Shown here piece by piece: positions 1-8,930 of a stretch of DNA of 64,000 nt. The stretch spans positions 62,001 to 126,000 of the forward strand of contig CALSRU010000012.1 of the NCBI GenBank assembly GCA_943788835.1, written 5' to 3'. How positions within the stretch are numbered: position 1 is the stretch's first letter; each line of letters starts with the position of its first letter. The notes under the pieces were generated by a model that was not told the DNA's origin, did no database searches, and worked only from the letters and a program-made list of their open reading frames with translations. The stretch is from an uncultured Pseudomonadales bacterium. Its GTDB lineage: Bacteria > Pseudomonadota > Gammaproteobacteria > Pseudomonadales > UBA7434. A program made the translations under genes and the position numbers.

Positions 1-2
1 TA

Positions 3-257
3 GAGCAAGTTAAAAGTGAGCTGCAGCTAATAGCCGATGCCGATCAGCGAATTTTGCATGATAAAGGCGTGACGATTGGCGTTGTAGAGCTTGCCGACTC
101 GTCAGTGAATTTAGTGTTTCGCACTTGGGTTAATACGGCTGATTACTGGGGTGTAAGGTTCGATTTAACTGAGCGTGTAAAAAATCGATTTGATGAAGTG
201 GGTATTGAAATACCATTTCCGCAAATGGCTGTTCATACTCATACTTCGACGGCATAA
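3..257 (+). CDS. Small-conductance mechanosensitive channel (MscS family), C-terminal fragment truncated by window edge
   Basis: Open frame from the window start; C-terminus ...VKNRFDEVGIEIPFPQMAVHTH is typical of MscS C-terminal domains. Confidence 0.8.
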   Translation, partial: EQVKSELQLIADADQRILHDKGVTIGVVELADSSVNLVFRTWVNTADYWGVRFDLTERVKNRFDEVGIEIPFPQMAVHTHTSTA

Positions 258-385
258 GTGATCTCGATAGCTTGAGCTATGGCTGTGCTTATGCGTGACG
301 TTTATTGTCATCGCCTAGCTTTTATATATAGCCATGTTTCATTTGAAGATTTATTGAAAATCAACGTAAACTGGAGAAAAACTGA

Positions 386-1099
386 ATGTATAAGAAATTA
401 TTAATTGCAAGTTGTGTAGTCGCGGCTTTGCAGGTGAGTGCCGAACCGATCAAAGGCGAAGCTGAATTAGGGTTAGTTGTGACTACCGGTAACTCAGCAA
501 CCGAAAATCTCAATACTAAACTCAAGCTGACCAAGGTCTCTGGTGAATGGTTGCACGAGGCCAATTTAGGTGCGTTGAGTAGCTCTAATGAAGATCAAGC
601 AACTGGCGAAGATGAAACTACAGCAGAAAAATATTTTATCAATTACAAAGCCGATCGCACTCTCGATGAGCACAGTTATCTATATGGTGTTACGACTTAC
701 GAAGATGATCGCTTTAGTGGCTTTGAATATCAGGCTACAGCCGGTGTGGGTTATGGTTATAAAGTGATTGCAGAAGAGGATAAAACACTGTCTGTTGAAT
801 TGGGCCCTGGCTATCGCATCAATAGCATTGAAGGCGCTTCCAACGAGAATGAAGTAACCCTGCGCGTTGGTGAAAAGTTCAGTTGGCAATTCAGTGACAA
901 TGCAGAGCTTAACCAGTACCTCACAGTTGAAGGGGGCGAAGACAACACAATTAGCAATTTGGGAGTGGGCATTAAATCGATGCTCAATGGAACCTTGTCG
1001 TTAAGAGTGGGTATTGATCTTAAGCATACGGAAAACCCAGTCGGTGATAAAGATGACATTGACACAGAAACTTACGCAACGATTGGCTATAGCTTCTAA
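386..1099 (+). CDS. DUF481 family (YdiY-like) outer membrane protein
   Basis: Signal peptide, GEAELGLVVTTGNSATENLNTKLKL start and repeated beta-strand pattern ending in aromatic ...YATIGYSF. Confidence 0.8.
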   Translation: MYKKLLIASCVVAALQVSAEPIKGEAELGLVVTTGNSATENLNTKLKLTKVSGEWLHEANLGALSSSNEDQATGEDETTAEKYFINYKADRTLDEHSYLYGVTTYEDDRFSGFEYQATAGVGYGYKVIAEEDKTLSVELGPGYRINSIEGASNENEVTLRVGEKFSWQFSDNAELNQYLTVEGGEDNTISNLGVGIKSMLNGTLSLRVGIDLKHTENPVGDKDDIDTETYATIGYSF

Positions 1100-1115
1100 A
1101 TAGTTATGCTGCACT

Positions 1116-1148
1116 AAAAAAACGCCGCTTAATTGCGGCGTTTTTTTT
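1116..1148. terminator. Rho-independent (probably bidirectional) terminator
   Basis: aaaaaaCGCCGCttaattGCGGCGtttttttt between convergent genes. Confidence 0.85.
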
Positions 1149-1194
1149 GAGAGGTATGTTGCATGCAGTAGTTAAAATATGGAGGGCGACTGCT

Positions 1195-2199
1195 TTATAT
1201 TTGTAGCCACTTAGGCACGGGCAAGCCTTTATTCTCGAGAAAAACAGGGTTGAATAATTTGCTTTGGTAGCGCGTGCCATAATCACACAGGATGGTCACA
1301 ATGGTGTGCCCCGGCCCTAGTTCTTTGGCAAGCGCTACGGCCCCAGCCATATTGATACCTGCTGAGCCGCCAACACAAATACCTTCGTGCGCTAACAAAT
1401 TGAATATAAGCGGTAATGCATCACGGTCGTCAATTTGGCAGGAAAAATCTACTACAGCATCGGCTAAATTAGGCGTGATATGGCTAATACCAATGCCTTC
1501 TGCGATTGAATTGCCTTCAGATTTTAACTGTCCGTGTTGATAGTGATTGTATAGCGCCGAACCCATAGGGTCGGCTAAACCAATCTGGATATTAGAATTA
1601 TATTCTTTAAGTCGCTGTGAAACGCCACCTAAGGTGCCGCCGGTGCCAACGGCGCAAATAAAACCATCTACCTTGCCATCCGTTTGCTGCCAGATCTCAG
1701 CGCCTGTGGTTTCGTAATGAATTTGGCGGTTAGCGGTGTTGCCAAACTGATTGGCCCACATCGCGCCGTTGGGCAGTTTTTTATTGAGCTCAGTGGCCAG
1801 GCGTTCGGCTGTATGCGTGTAGTGCTTGGCATCGTCATAAGAGGTGGCCTGTACCAAATGTAAATCGGCGCCAAACAGCTCAAGTGAATCTATTTTCTCT
1901 TTACTTTGTGTCACAGGCATAACTACAACGCTTTTATAGCCTAAGGCGTTAGCCAGTAGTGTTAGGCCTATACCCGTATTGCCGGCAGTGCCTTCAACAA
2001 TAGTGCCGCCGGGTTGCAGTGCTCCGGATCGCTCGGCATCACGAATGATGCCCAGCGCTGTCCGGTCTTTTACCGAACTGCCCGGATTTAGAAATTCTGC
2101 TTTGCCGTATATGTTGCAGCCGGTTAATTCTGAAATTTGCTGCAGTTTGATCAGTGGCGTGTTGCCTATAAGTTGAGTTATGTCTTTGTTGTAGTTCAA
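1195..2199 (-). CDS. cysK: Cysteine synthase A / PLP-dependent O-acetylserine sulfhydrylase
   Basis: IGNTPLIKL, GSSVKDRTA (PLP lysine), EGTAGNTGIGL and GTGGTLGG motifs. Confidence 0.85.
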   Translation of the reverse strand: MNYNKDITQLIGNTPLIKLQQISELTGCNIYGKAEFLNPGSSVKDRTALGIIRDAERSGALQPGGTIVEGTAGNTGIGLTLLANALGYKSVVVMPVTQSKEKIDSLELFGADLHLVQATSYDDAKHYTHTAERLATELNKKLPNGAMWANQFGNTANRQIHYETTGAEIWQQTDGKVDGFICAVGTGGTLGGVSQRLKEYNSNIQIGLADPMGSALYNHYQHGQLKSEGNSIAEGIGISHITPNLADAVVDFSCQIDDRDALPLIFNLLAHEGICVGGSAGINMAGAVALAKELGPGHTIVTILCDYGTRYQSKLFNPVFLENKGLPVPKWLQI

Positions 2200-2401
2200 T
2201 ATAAATTACCAGTTGAAGGAGAGGGTCGTTGAGGCACTGCGCTAGCTGACTCTATAAGTGTAAGCTATCTGCTTATATCAAAACTACCGATTTGAGTTTT
2301 GTTTGTGGAGTTAGAGCAGCTAGCGCTATTATCTCTGATAGGTTGCTAGAGATTTTGAGCGTATTAGCACAGGAATATTGGGAAAGAGAGTAAATTTACA
2401 G

Positions 2402-2437
2402 AAAAAAAAACGGCACCTATTGGGCGCCGTTTTTTGT
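2402..2437 (-). terminator. Rho-independent terminator downstream of SGNH hydrolase gene
   Basis: A-run, then ACGGCACCtattGGGCGCCGT hairpin with T-run; lies just beyond the minus-strand stop at 2450. Confidence 0.6.
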
Positions 2438-2449
2438 TTATACAGTTAA

Positions 2450-3419
2450 CTAGGCATGCTGAGTTTTTCTAAATCGCTTGAAAAAGCCCAAACCCATCAA
2501 TGCTGAAAGCATGAGTGGAAGTGCTGCAGGAACCGGTACTGCATTAGCAGCGATAGATGGGACTGCCAACACGGCGTCTGCAATCAACTGCTGGCCAGCT
2601 GCAGTAGGGTGCAGGTCATCATAGAATAAGTAATCGTCCGGGTTGGCACATTCAGTCACGTTGTCGGCAGCTAAGCAGCGGTCTGTTACATTGGTGAGCC
2701 CGTAAGACGCCGGGTTTGCTACGATGGCGTTTGTCAATGAGAAGGCATCGAGCAGCGTGATGTCGGCTGTTCCAGTTACTCCTGCCACGGCGCCCGCTAA
2801 AATGCTATTAAAGGTAGTAGTGAAGCTTGTAGCGCCCGCCACTGCCGCTGCGCCTGAAGCTGTAACACCAGGAACCAAGCCCAAGTTGGGCAGGTTATTG
2901 ATCAGGATGTTTTGTGCGCCAGCATCAACAAGTGCTTGGGCAATAGTTCCAACCGTCGTTGCTGCAGTGCCGAAGTTGGCTAAGGGGTCACCGCCAAGCA
3001 CGCCATTGATGTCATTACCACCAGTCCAAATCGTATACAGCGCGTTTGGGTCGGCTACATTACTTGTGCTTGCTAAATAGCCGTTAACTTGATCTTGCGT
3101 GGTGGGTACAAGACCGCCGCCGCCGGTGAAGGTTCGAGCGCCACCGTAAGCGTAGTTTGTTCCGCCGGAGAGGGAAGCCGTTGAAGTAACGCCTAGGGCC
3201 GATGCTACTCGTGCAGTCCATACATCACCGTTTGAAAATTGTCCATTATCGTAAGGTGCTGCCGGGGATGCTCCCGCTTGTTGCTAAAAATACATTGCCT
3301 CTGTCCGAAAGGCTATCACCAAAAGAAATTAATTGAGAGTATGCCGCGTGAGTCAGGTTTGATAACGACGCTGACATTAGCACCACGCACGGGATGCTGA
3401 TGCGAGATAAGATATTCAT
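2450..3419 (-). pseudogene. SGNH/GDSL hydrolase with VPxPA-type C-terminal sorting signal; frameshifted near 3276-3290
   Basis: From ATG at 3419 one frame reads MNILSRISIPCVVLMSASLSNLTHAAYSQLISFGDSLSDRGNVFLAT then hits a stop; a different frame continues AGASPAAPYDNGQFSNGDVWTARVASALG...ending VPVPAALPLMLSALMGLGFFKRFRK. Confidence 0.75.
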
Positions 3420-3913
3420 AATATGCCTCCAGGCTTAAAATATTTATTCAAATTTATTGTGTCTGTTTCATGTAATCTGGAAGAGAATGGTAATCACTGC
3501 TAGATTATTTTTCATTGAGCCAAATGCCAGGGGGGGCATTTAGCTTCCACTTTGGGCTTATCAAATCCTTGAATTTACTCGACTACGTTGGCCGTAGCTT
3601 GAGCTGAATCGTGCTTTTTTATTGCCCAATCGCTGGATAAGCGATCACTTGATGAACAAAATAATACTTCTCTGGGCTCAGGTCAAGTGCTTTGATACTT
3701 CTGTAGGAGCGCACTAGGTGTTTATTTTCAAGACGAGCCATAATGTCGACTAAATGCATATTAAAAAACAATGAGTTATGTCTTTTTATTATTTTTTATT
3801 AATTTGTACTTTAGGTCAATATTCTGCGTGTTTGTCGCGAAAACCGGTAATGCTGTGGCTATTTATCCTGGAGATGGCTTGTTGTATTTTCGGCATCAAC
3901 TAAGCAGAACAAG

Positions 3914-4486
3914 CTAATTGCATGATTTGTGACGATAGCAATCGACTAGGTGATCATTCACCATGCCAACCGCCTGCATATAGGCGTAACAAATGGTCGT
4001 GCCAAAAAATTTGAAGCCGCGTTTTTGCATAGCCTTACTAATAATGTCGGAGAGGGGAGTGCTAGCCGGAATTTGCTCATAGCGTTGCCATTGGTTTTGA
4101 ATAGGCACACCGCTCACAAAGCTCCACAAAAATTGGCTGAGCGAGCCTTCCTCGTCGCATAGCTGAAGATAGCAGCGGGCGTTGTTAACGGCCGCGCGAA
4201 TTTTTAGCTCATTGCGTACAATGCCTATGTCACCTTTAAGAGCGACTATTTTTTTTTCAGAATAGCCCGCTATTTTACGCGCATCAAAGCCATCAAAAGC
4301 GCTGCGATAATTTTCGCGTTTCCTTAGTATAGTGACCCAGCTCAAACCAGCCTGTGCCCCTTCTAGTAACAAAAACTCAAACAAGGTTGCATCATCATAG
4401 GTAGGTACTCCCCACTCTTGGTCATGATATTGTTGGTAAAGTGGGTCGTTACCGCACCAGGGGCAGCGTTGCGGTGAAGCGTGCAT
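3914..4486 (-). CDS. tag: DNA-3-methyladenine glycosylase I
   Basis: RCPWCGNDPLYQQYHDQEWGVPTYDD...LLEGAQAGLSWVTILRKRENYR; ORF extends to 4510. Confidence 0.92.
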   Translation of the reverse strand: MHASPQRCPWCGNDPLYQQYHDQEWGVPTYDDATLFEFLLLEGAQAGLSWVTILRKRENYRSAFDGFDARKIAGYSEKKIVALKGDIGIVRNELKIRAAVNNARCYLQLCDEEGSLSQFLWSFVSGVPIQNQWQRYEQIPASTPLSDIISKAMQKRGFKFFGTTICYAYMQAVGMVNDHLVDCYRHKSCN

Positions 4487-4514
4487 TTGAGTTGTTGGAT
4501 GAGTTGCCAAGTTT

Positions 4515-4967
4515 TTGTCTCAAGAGATTTCGGAGTTGACCATGTTTGTTTTAGATTCGCGCCTACAAAAAGACACGCACCCCGTTGCTAATTTGCCTCT
4601 GTGTGAGCTGCTATTGATGAACGATAGCCAATACCCTTGGTTGATTTTAGTCCCTAGGCGGGTCAATTTGCGAGAGCTGGTCGATCTTGATGAGCACGAC
4701 CAACTGCAACTAACCCGTGAGTCTAATGTTGTTGCGCAGTTGTTACTGGAGCAAGTGGGTGCCGACAAGTTAAATATAGCGGCGCTGGGTAATATAGTGG
4801 CGCAGTTGCATGTGCATCATATTGCACGCTTCGCTCATGACCCTGTTTGGCCTGCGCCGGTTTGGGGAGTGCTTGAGCCTGTAGCTTACACACCCAATGC
4901 GCTGGCAGAGCGGCAAACGCTGCTTTGCGAGGGCTTGCATCGGCTAGCACCGCATTGGCGTCAATAA
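4515..4967 (+). CDS. HIT domain-containing protein
   Basis: HIT-like histidine motif QLHVHHIARFAHDPVWPAPVWG. Confidence 0.85.
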   Translation: MSQEISELTMFVLDSRLQKDTHPVANLPLCELLLMNDSQYPWLILVPRRVNLRELVDLDEHDQLQLTRESNVVAQLLLEQVGADKLNIAALGNIVAQLHVHHIARFAHDPVWPAPVWGVLEPVAYTPNALAERQTLLCEGLHRLAPHWRQ

Positions 4968-5033
4968 ATGAGCGGCTAATAACCCCATTGGGTTGGTAAT
5001 TCCGCATAGGCCAGGGCGCTTTCAGTGCAGGTA

Positions 5034-6053
5034 TTAGCCGCCGGTCATATTCATAAAGCGGACGATATCAGGCTGGCTATTTAAATCAAAATAGTGCCGC
5101 TCGGGTTTAAGCAATAGACCTTGTTTAATGGCTGTAGTTAGCGCTTGTTTGTCGGCTGTTTGATTGCGAAGTATTGTGCGCAAATCAACAGAGTGCTCGT
5201 TACCAAGGCACATCAATAAGCGGCCCTCAACCGTGACGCGCACGCGATTACAGTCGCTACAAAAATTGTTGCTGTGCGGCGAAATAAACCCTACATGGCT
5301 ATTACTGTTGTCTAGCCTAAAGTAGCGTGAGGGGCCGCTGGTGGTTTTCTTACTTGGCAGTAGTTTATGCTGCTGTTCAATACGTTGGCGTACGTCATCA
5401 CTCGAGCAATAGGTTTGCGCGCGATCGTGTTCGTTGATTTCGCCTAGTGGCATCTCTTCAATAAAGGCAATATCAATATTCCTAGCAATGGAAAAATTGA
5501 CTAAGTCGAGAATTTCCTCATCGTTGCGTTGCTTCATGATGACGCTATTGAGTTTTATTTGTTTAAACCCTGCTGTGCGTGCAGCATCAATGCCTTCAAT
5601 CACTTGCTCTAAATTACCTGTGCGGGTGATCTGCTTAAATTTGCTAGGATCTAATGAATCGAGGCTGATATTGATTCTTTGCACGCCCAACCGTGCGAGT
5701 TCCGAAGCATATTTGCTCAGCTGTGAGCCATTGGTGGTCAGCGTCAGTTCCTGCAGGCCTTCCAGCGCACCTAACTTTTCAATCAGCCACAGTATATTCC
5801 TGCGTATGAGTGGCTCACCGCCAGTTAGGCGCAGCTTGTTAATGCCGGCATGTACTAAGCCTTGAGCAATGGCATAAATCTCTTCTAGTGAAAGGATTTC
5901 ACTGCGCGGAAGAAATTCCATATCTTCTGCCATGCAATAGACACAGCGAAAGTCACAGCGGTCGGTGACAGATAGGCGCGCGTAGTTGATATGCCGTCCA
6001 AATGTATCGGTTAACATAGGTTCAGGGAGGTCTGTGATGACTGTTGTGGGCAC
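5034..6053 (-). CDS. moaA: GTP 3',8-cyclase MoaA (radical SAM)
   Basis: CDFRCVYCM radical-SAM motif, second cluster CSDCNRVRVT, C-terminal GG. Confidence 0.95.
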   Translation of the reverse strand: MPTTVITDLPEPMLTDTFGRHINYARLSVTDRCDFRCVYCMAEDMEFLPRSEILSLEEIYAIAQGLVHAGINKLRLTGGEPLIRRNILWLIEKLGALEGLQELTLTTNGSQLSKYASELARLGVQRINISLDSLDPSKFKQITRTGNLEQVIEGIDAARTAGFKQIKLNSVIMKQRNDEEILDLVNFSIARNIDIAFIEEMPLGEINEHDRAQTYCSSDDVRQRIEQQHKLLPSKKTTSGPSRYFRLDNSNSHVGFISPHSNNFCSDCNRVRVTVEGRLLMCLGNEHSVDLRTILRNQTADKQALTTAIKQGLLLKPERHYFDLNSQPDIVRFMNMTGG

Positions 6054-6201
6054 TCTTTATTCCGTTGCTGTGAAGAAAAGCTAAGCGAGCATTTTACCAC
6101 GTGCAGCGTGTTATCGGCACGGTGTTTAAAAACCGCTTGATGCCCCCCATTGCCTTCGCTTTAATGGCTTTGGTTGCGATCACCTTCTGTGGAGATTAAA
6201 A

Positions 6202-7290
6202 ATGCGAATTTTTCTAGGCATGCTGGCAGCGATAGGGTTGAGTGCTTGCTCCGATGTTCTTACCACCGTTCATACCGAGCAAGACTGTGAGCCGCAGGGC
6301 GATTTGCAAGTTGTTTGTGGTATTCAGGCCCCAGAAGACCTTGCGGCCTTGCCTGATCAATCAGGGCTATTGATTAGTGAGTATGGTCATCAAGGCATTA
6401 TGGGGGGGCGTTTGTCGCTCTATGATATAGCCACTGGGAGCACGCGTATTCTGTATGATCTTGCTAGTATCAATGATCTACGTTTGGGACAGAATCTCTG
6501 GGGCGACGACCATTGTGCAGAACCCGAAGTCTTTTCTCCTCATGGTCTTGACTTGTCACAGCGGCCTAGTGGGCGATGGCAGTTGTTGGTCGTTAATCAT
6601 GGCGGGCGTGACACTATTGAAATGTTTGAGTTGATCAAAAGCCAGCAGAGCGGGTGGGCACTTGAGTGGCGGGGTTGTGTGATGGCCGATGGCAATAGTG
6701 TGCTTAATGATGTTGCAGCCACCGATAATGGTTTTGTTGCTAGCGAAATGGTGCAAGTTGATTCTTTTTTTAATGGTGGGCTGGATTATATCCTAGGTCG
6801 ACAAAATGGTCGGTTATGGCGCTGGACATTGCAGGCAGGTTTGCAGACGGTGCCAAATTTACAAGGGGTAGGCTTTAATGGCGTGGTTAGCGATAATCAG
6901 AATAAGCGGTTTTATGTTAATGCTTATGGTGAAAACAAAATAAAAATATTTGACCGCATTAAAAAATTAACAACAGGCGAAGTGGCCATTGAAAAAGCCG
7001 ATAACACTAACTGGGATTCTACCCGTGATGGTTTTTTACTGGTGGCTTCTCATCGGGCTAATTTATTGCAAATGGCTTGGTGTGTTGGTCACGGTGAAGC
7101 CAGCTGTAAAGCTCCGTTTAGTATATACGAGGTGAATATCGATACCTTGCAGAAAAAAGAAGTCTTTCATAGCGACGGAGAATATTATGGCGGTGGCACA
7201 GCGGCCATTCACATTAACAACCAACTTTTTATTGGCTCCTTTGCTGGTAACCGCTTACTTATTGCACCTATGGGTTACGGTGTAAATTAG
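6202..7290 (+). CDS. Putative lipoprotein with SMP-30/gluconolactonase-like beta-propeller fold
   Basis: Lipobox-like GLSAC near N-terminus; propeller-type repeats. Confidence 0.5.
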   Translation: MRIFLGMLAAIGLSACSDVLTTVHTEQDCEPQGDLQVVCGIQAPEDLAALPDQSGLLISEYGHQGIMGGRLSLYDIATGSTRILYDLASINDLRLGQNLWGDDHCAEPEVFSPHGLDLSQRPSGRWQLLVVNHGGRDTIEMFELIKSQQSGWALEWRGCVMADGNSVLNDVAATDNGFVASEMVQVDSFFNGGLDYILGRQNGRLWRWTLQAGLQTVPNLQGVGFNGVVSDNQNKRFYVNAYGENKIKIFDRIKKLTTGEVAIEKADNTNWDSTRDGFLLVASHRANLLQMAWCVGHGEASCKAPFSIYEVNIDTLQKKEVFHSDGEYYGGGTAAIHINNQLFIGSFAGNRLLIAPMGYGVN

Positions 7291-7362
7291 TTTTTGATCG
7301 TTCGAAAAAGCAAACCGTTGATATTGAACTTCGTGTATTAAAAAATAGTTGAGGAAAGCCTT

Positions 7363-8754
7363 TTGTCGCAAACAACTTCGCTGAAAAATTCTGCGTTATT
7401 GATGGGCCCCTGCATAGCGTTTTTGGCAGGCCTTATAGCAGCGGCTTCACTAGATGGTATGGCAGCTATCACTGTCGCGGTAACAGTATGGTGTGTTATT
7501 TGGTGGGTTGCCGAGCCGGTCCCCATACCTGTGACTTCGTTAATTCCTATGGCGGTATTTCCATTAACCGGCGTGTTAAACGGGCAAGAAGTGGCTGCGG
7601 CTTATGGTAGTCCCTTAATTATTTTGATGTTGGGTGGTTTTATTTTGTCTCGCGGAATGGAATCTACGGGGACACATCGCCGACTAGCTGTGACGATGGT
7701 CAATATGTGTGAGCGTATTGCCGGCGGGAGTAGTGAGCGCTCATTGGTAGCAGGTTTTATGCTGGCTGCCGCTACGCTGAGTATGTGGATATCAAATACG
7801 GCGACAACGTTAATGTTGCTGCCTATTGCTTTGGCTATTCTTGAAAAAACCCAAAGCAAAGTATTGCCCATGGCATTGATGCTAGGCATTGCCTATGCGG
7901 CTAATGTGGGCGGTATGGGCACGCCAATTGGCACACCACCCAATCTAGTGTTTATGGAGGTTTTCACTCAAACCACGGGCGAACGTATTGGTTTTGTTCA
8001 GTGGATGAGTTGGGGGTTGCCCGTAGTGATTTGTTTGTTGCCTATTATCATTTGGTGGTTAACAAGAAACTTAAGTGGTGGGCATGATGTTAAATTACCG
8101 GCGGTTGGTGCGTGGACTTCTGCAGAACGGCGGGTGTTGTTTATTTTTTCTATGACGGCGCTTTTGTGGATTACTCGCAGCGACCCATGGGGAGGCTGGA
8201 GCACTTGGTTTGGGCTTGAAACAGCTAACGATGCCGCAGTGGCTTTGCTGGGGGCGATTTGTCTTTTTGTTGTGCCTAATGGCCGTGGTGGCCGTTTGCT
8301 GAATTGGGAGCAGGCCAATCAAATACCTTGGGGGATGTTGTTATTATTTTCTGGTGGAATCTGTATTGCTCGCGCTTTTTTAACTTCAGGGCTCAGCGCT
8401 GAGTTGGGCGAGTTGTTCGGGGTGCTGGCCGGCTGGCCTATCTTCATTATGCTGTTGGTGCTTTGTTTGGGCGTGAGCTTCTTGACCGAAACAACCAGCA
8501 ATACCGCGACCACAACGTTGCTGATGCCGGTGCTCGCCGCTGCAGCAATGGGAGCCTCAATTGCGCCTGAGTTACTAATGGTGCCTGCTGCTTTAAGTGC
8601 GAGTTGCGCATTCATGTTGCCCGTGGCCACGGCCCCTAATGCCGTCGTGTTCAGTAGCGGAAAAATTGTAGCGGCAGCTATGATGCGCACGGGCTTAGTG
8701 CTGAACATTGTTGGGGCATCAATAATTGCGTGCCTCAGCTGGTTGTTGATTTAG
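7363..8754 (+). CDS. SLC13/DASS family anion:sodium symporter
   Basis: Many TM segments; SNTATTLMLLPIA and TETTSNTATTTLLMPVL motifs; TTG start. Confidence 0.85.
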   Translation: MSQTTSLKNSALLMGPCIAFLAGLIAAASLDGMAAITVAVTVWCVIWWVAEPVPIPVTSLIPMAVFPLTGVLNGQEVAAAYGSPLIILMLGGFILSRGMESTGTHRRLAVTMVNMCERIAGGSSERSLVAGFMLAAATLSMWISNTATTLMLLPIALAILEKTQSKVLPMALMLGIAYAANVGGMGTPIGTPPNLVFMEVFTQTTGERIGFVQWMSWGLPVVICLLPIIIWWLTRNLSGGHDVKLPAVGAWTSAERRVLFIFSMTALLWITRSDPWGGWSTWFGLETANDAAVALLGAICLFVVPNGRGGRLLNWEQANQIPWGMLLLFSGGICIARAFLTSGLSAELGELFGVLAGWPIFIMLLVLCLGVSFLTETTSNTATTTLLMPVLAAAAMGASIAPELLMVPAALSASCAFMLPVATAPNAVVFSSGKIVAAAMMRTGLVLNIVGASIIACLSWLLI

Positions 8755-8930
8755 CCTTTAATCTGAAAATTTTCAGCCTGGCTTACTCGCAAGGCGGTTT
8801 TTGTCATCACCAGGCTGATCAATAAATCTATTGAGCCCTTGAAAATCGCTTCAGTGCCCGCAGTTCTATTATGAGGCTTGCGTAAAGTAGGCCGTTATTG
8901 ACCTATGCAGGCTAATTAATAGGTGGAAAT

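Noticed and set aside
811-1065. 84-aa minus-strand ORF inside the DUF481 gene
   Set aside because: Antisense shadow ORF without protein-like features.
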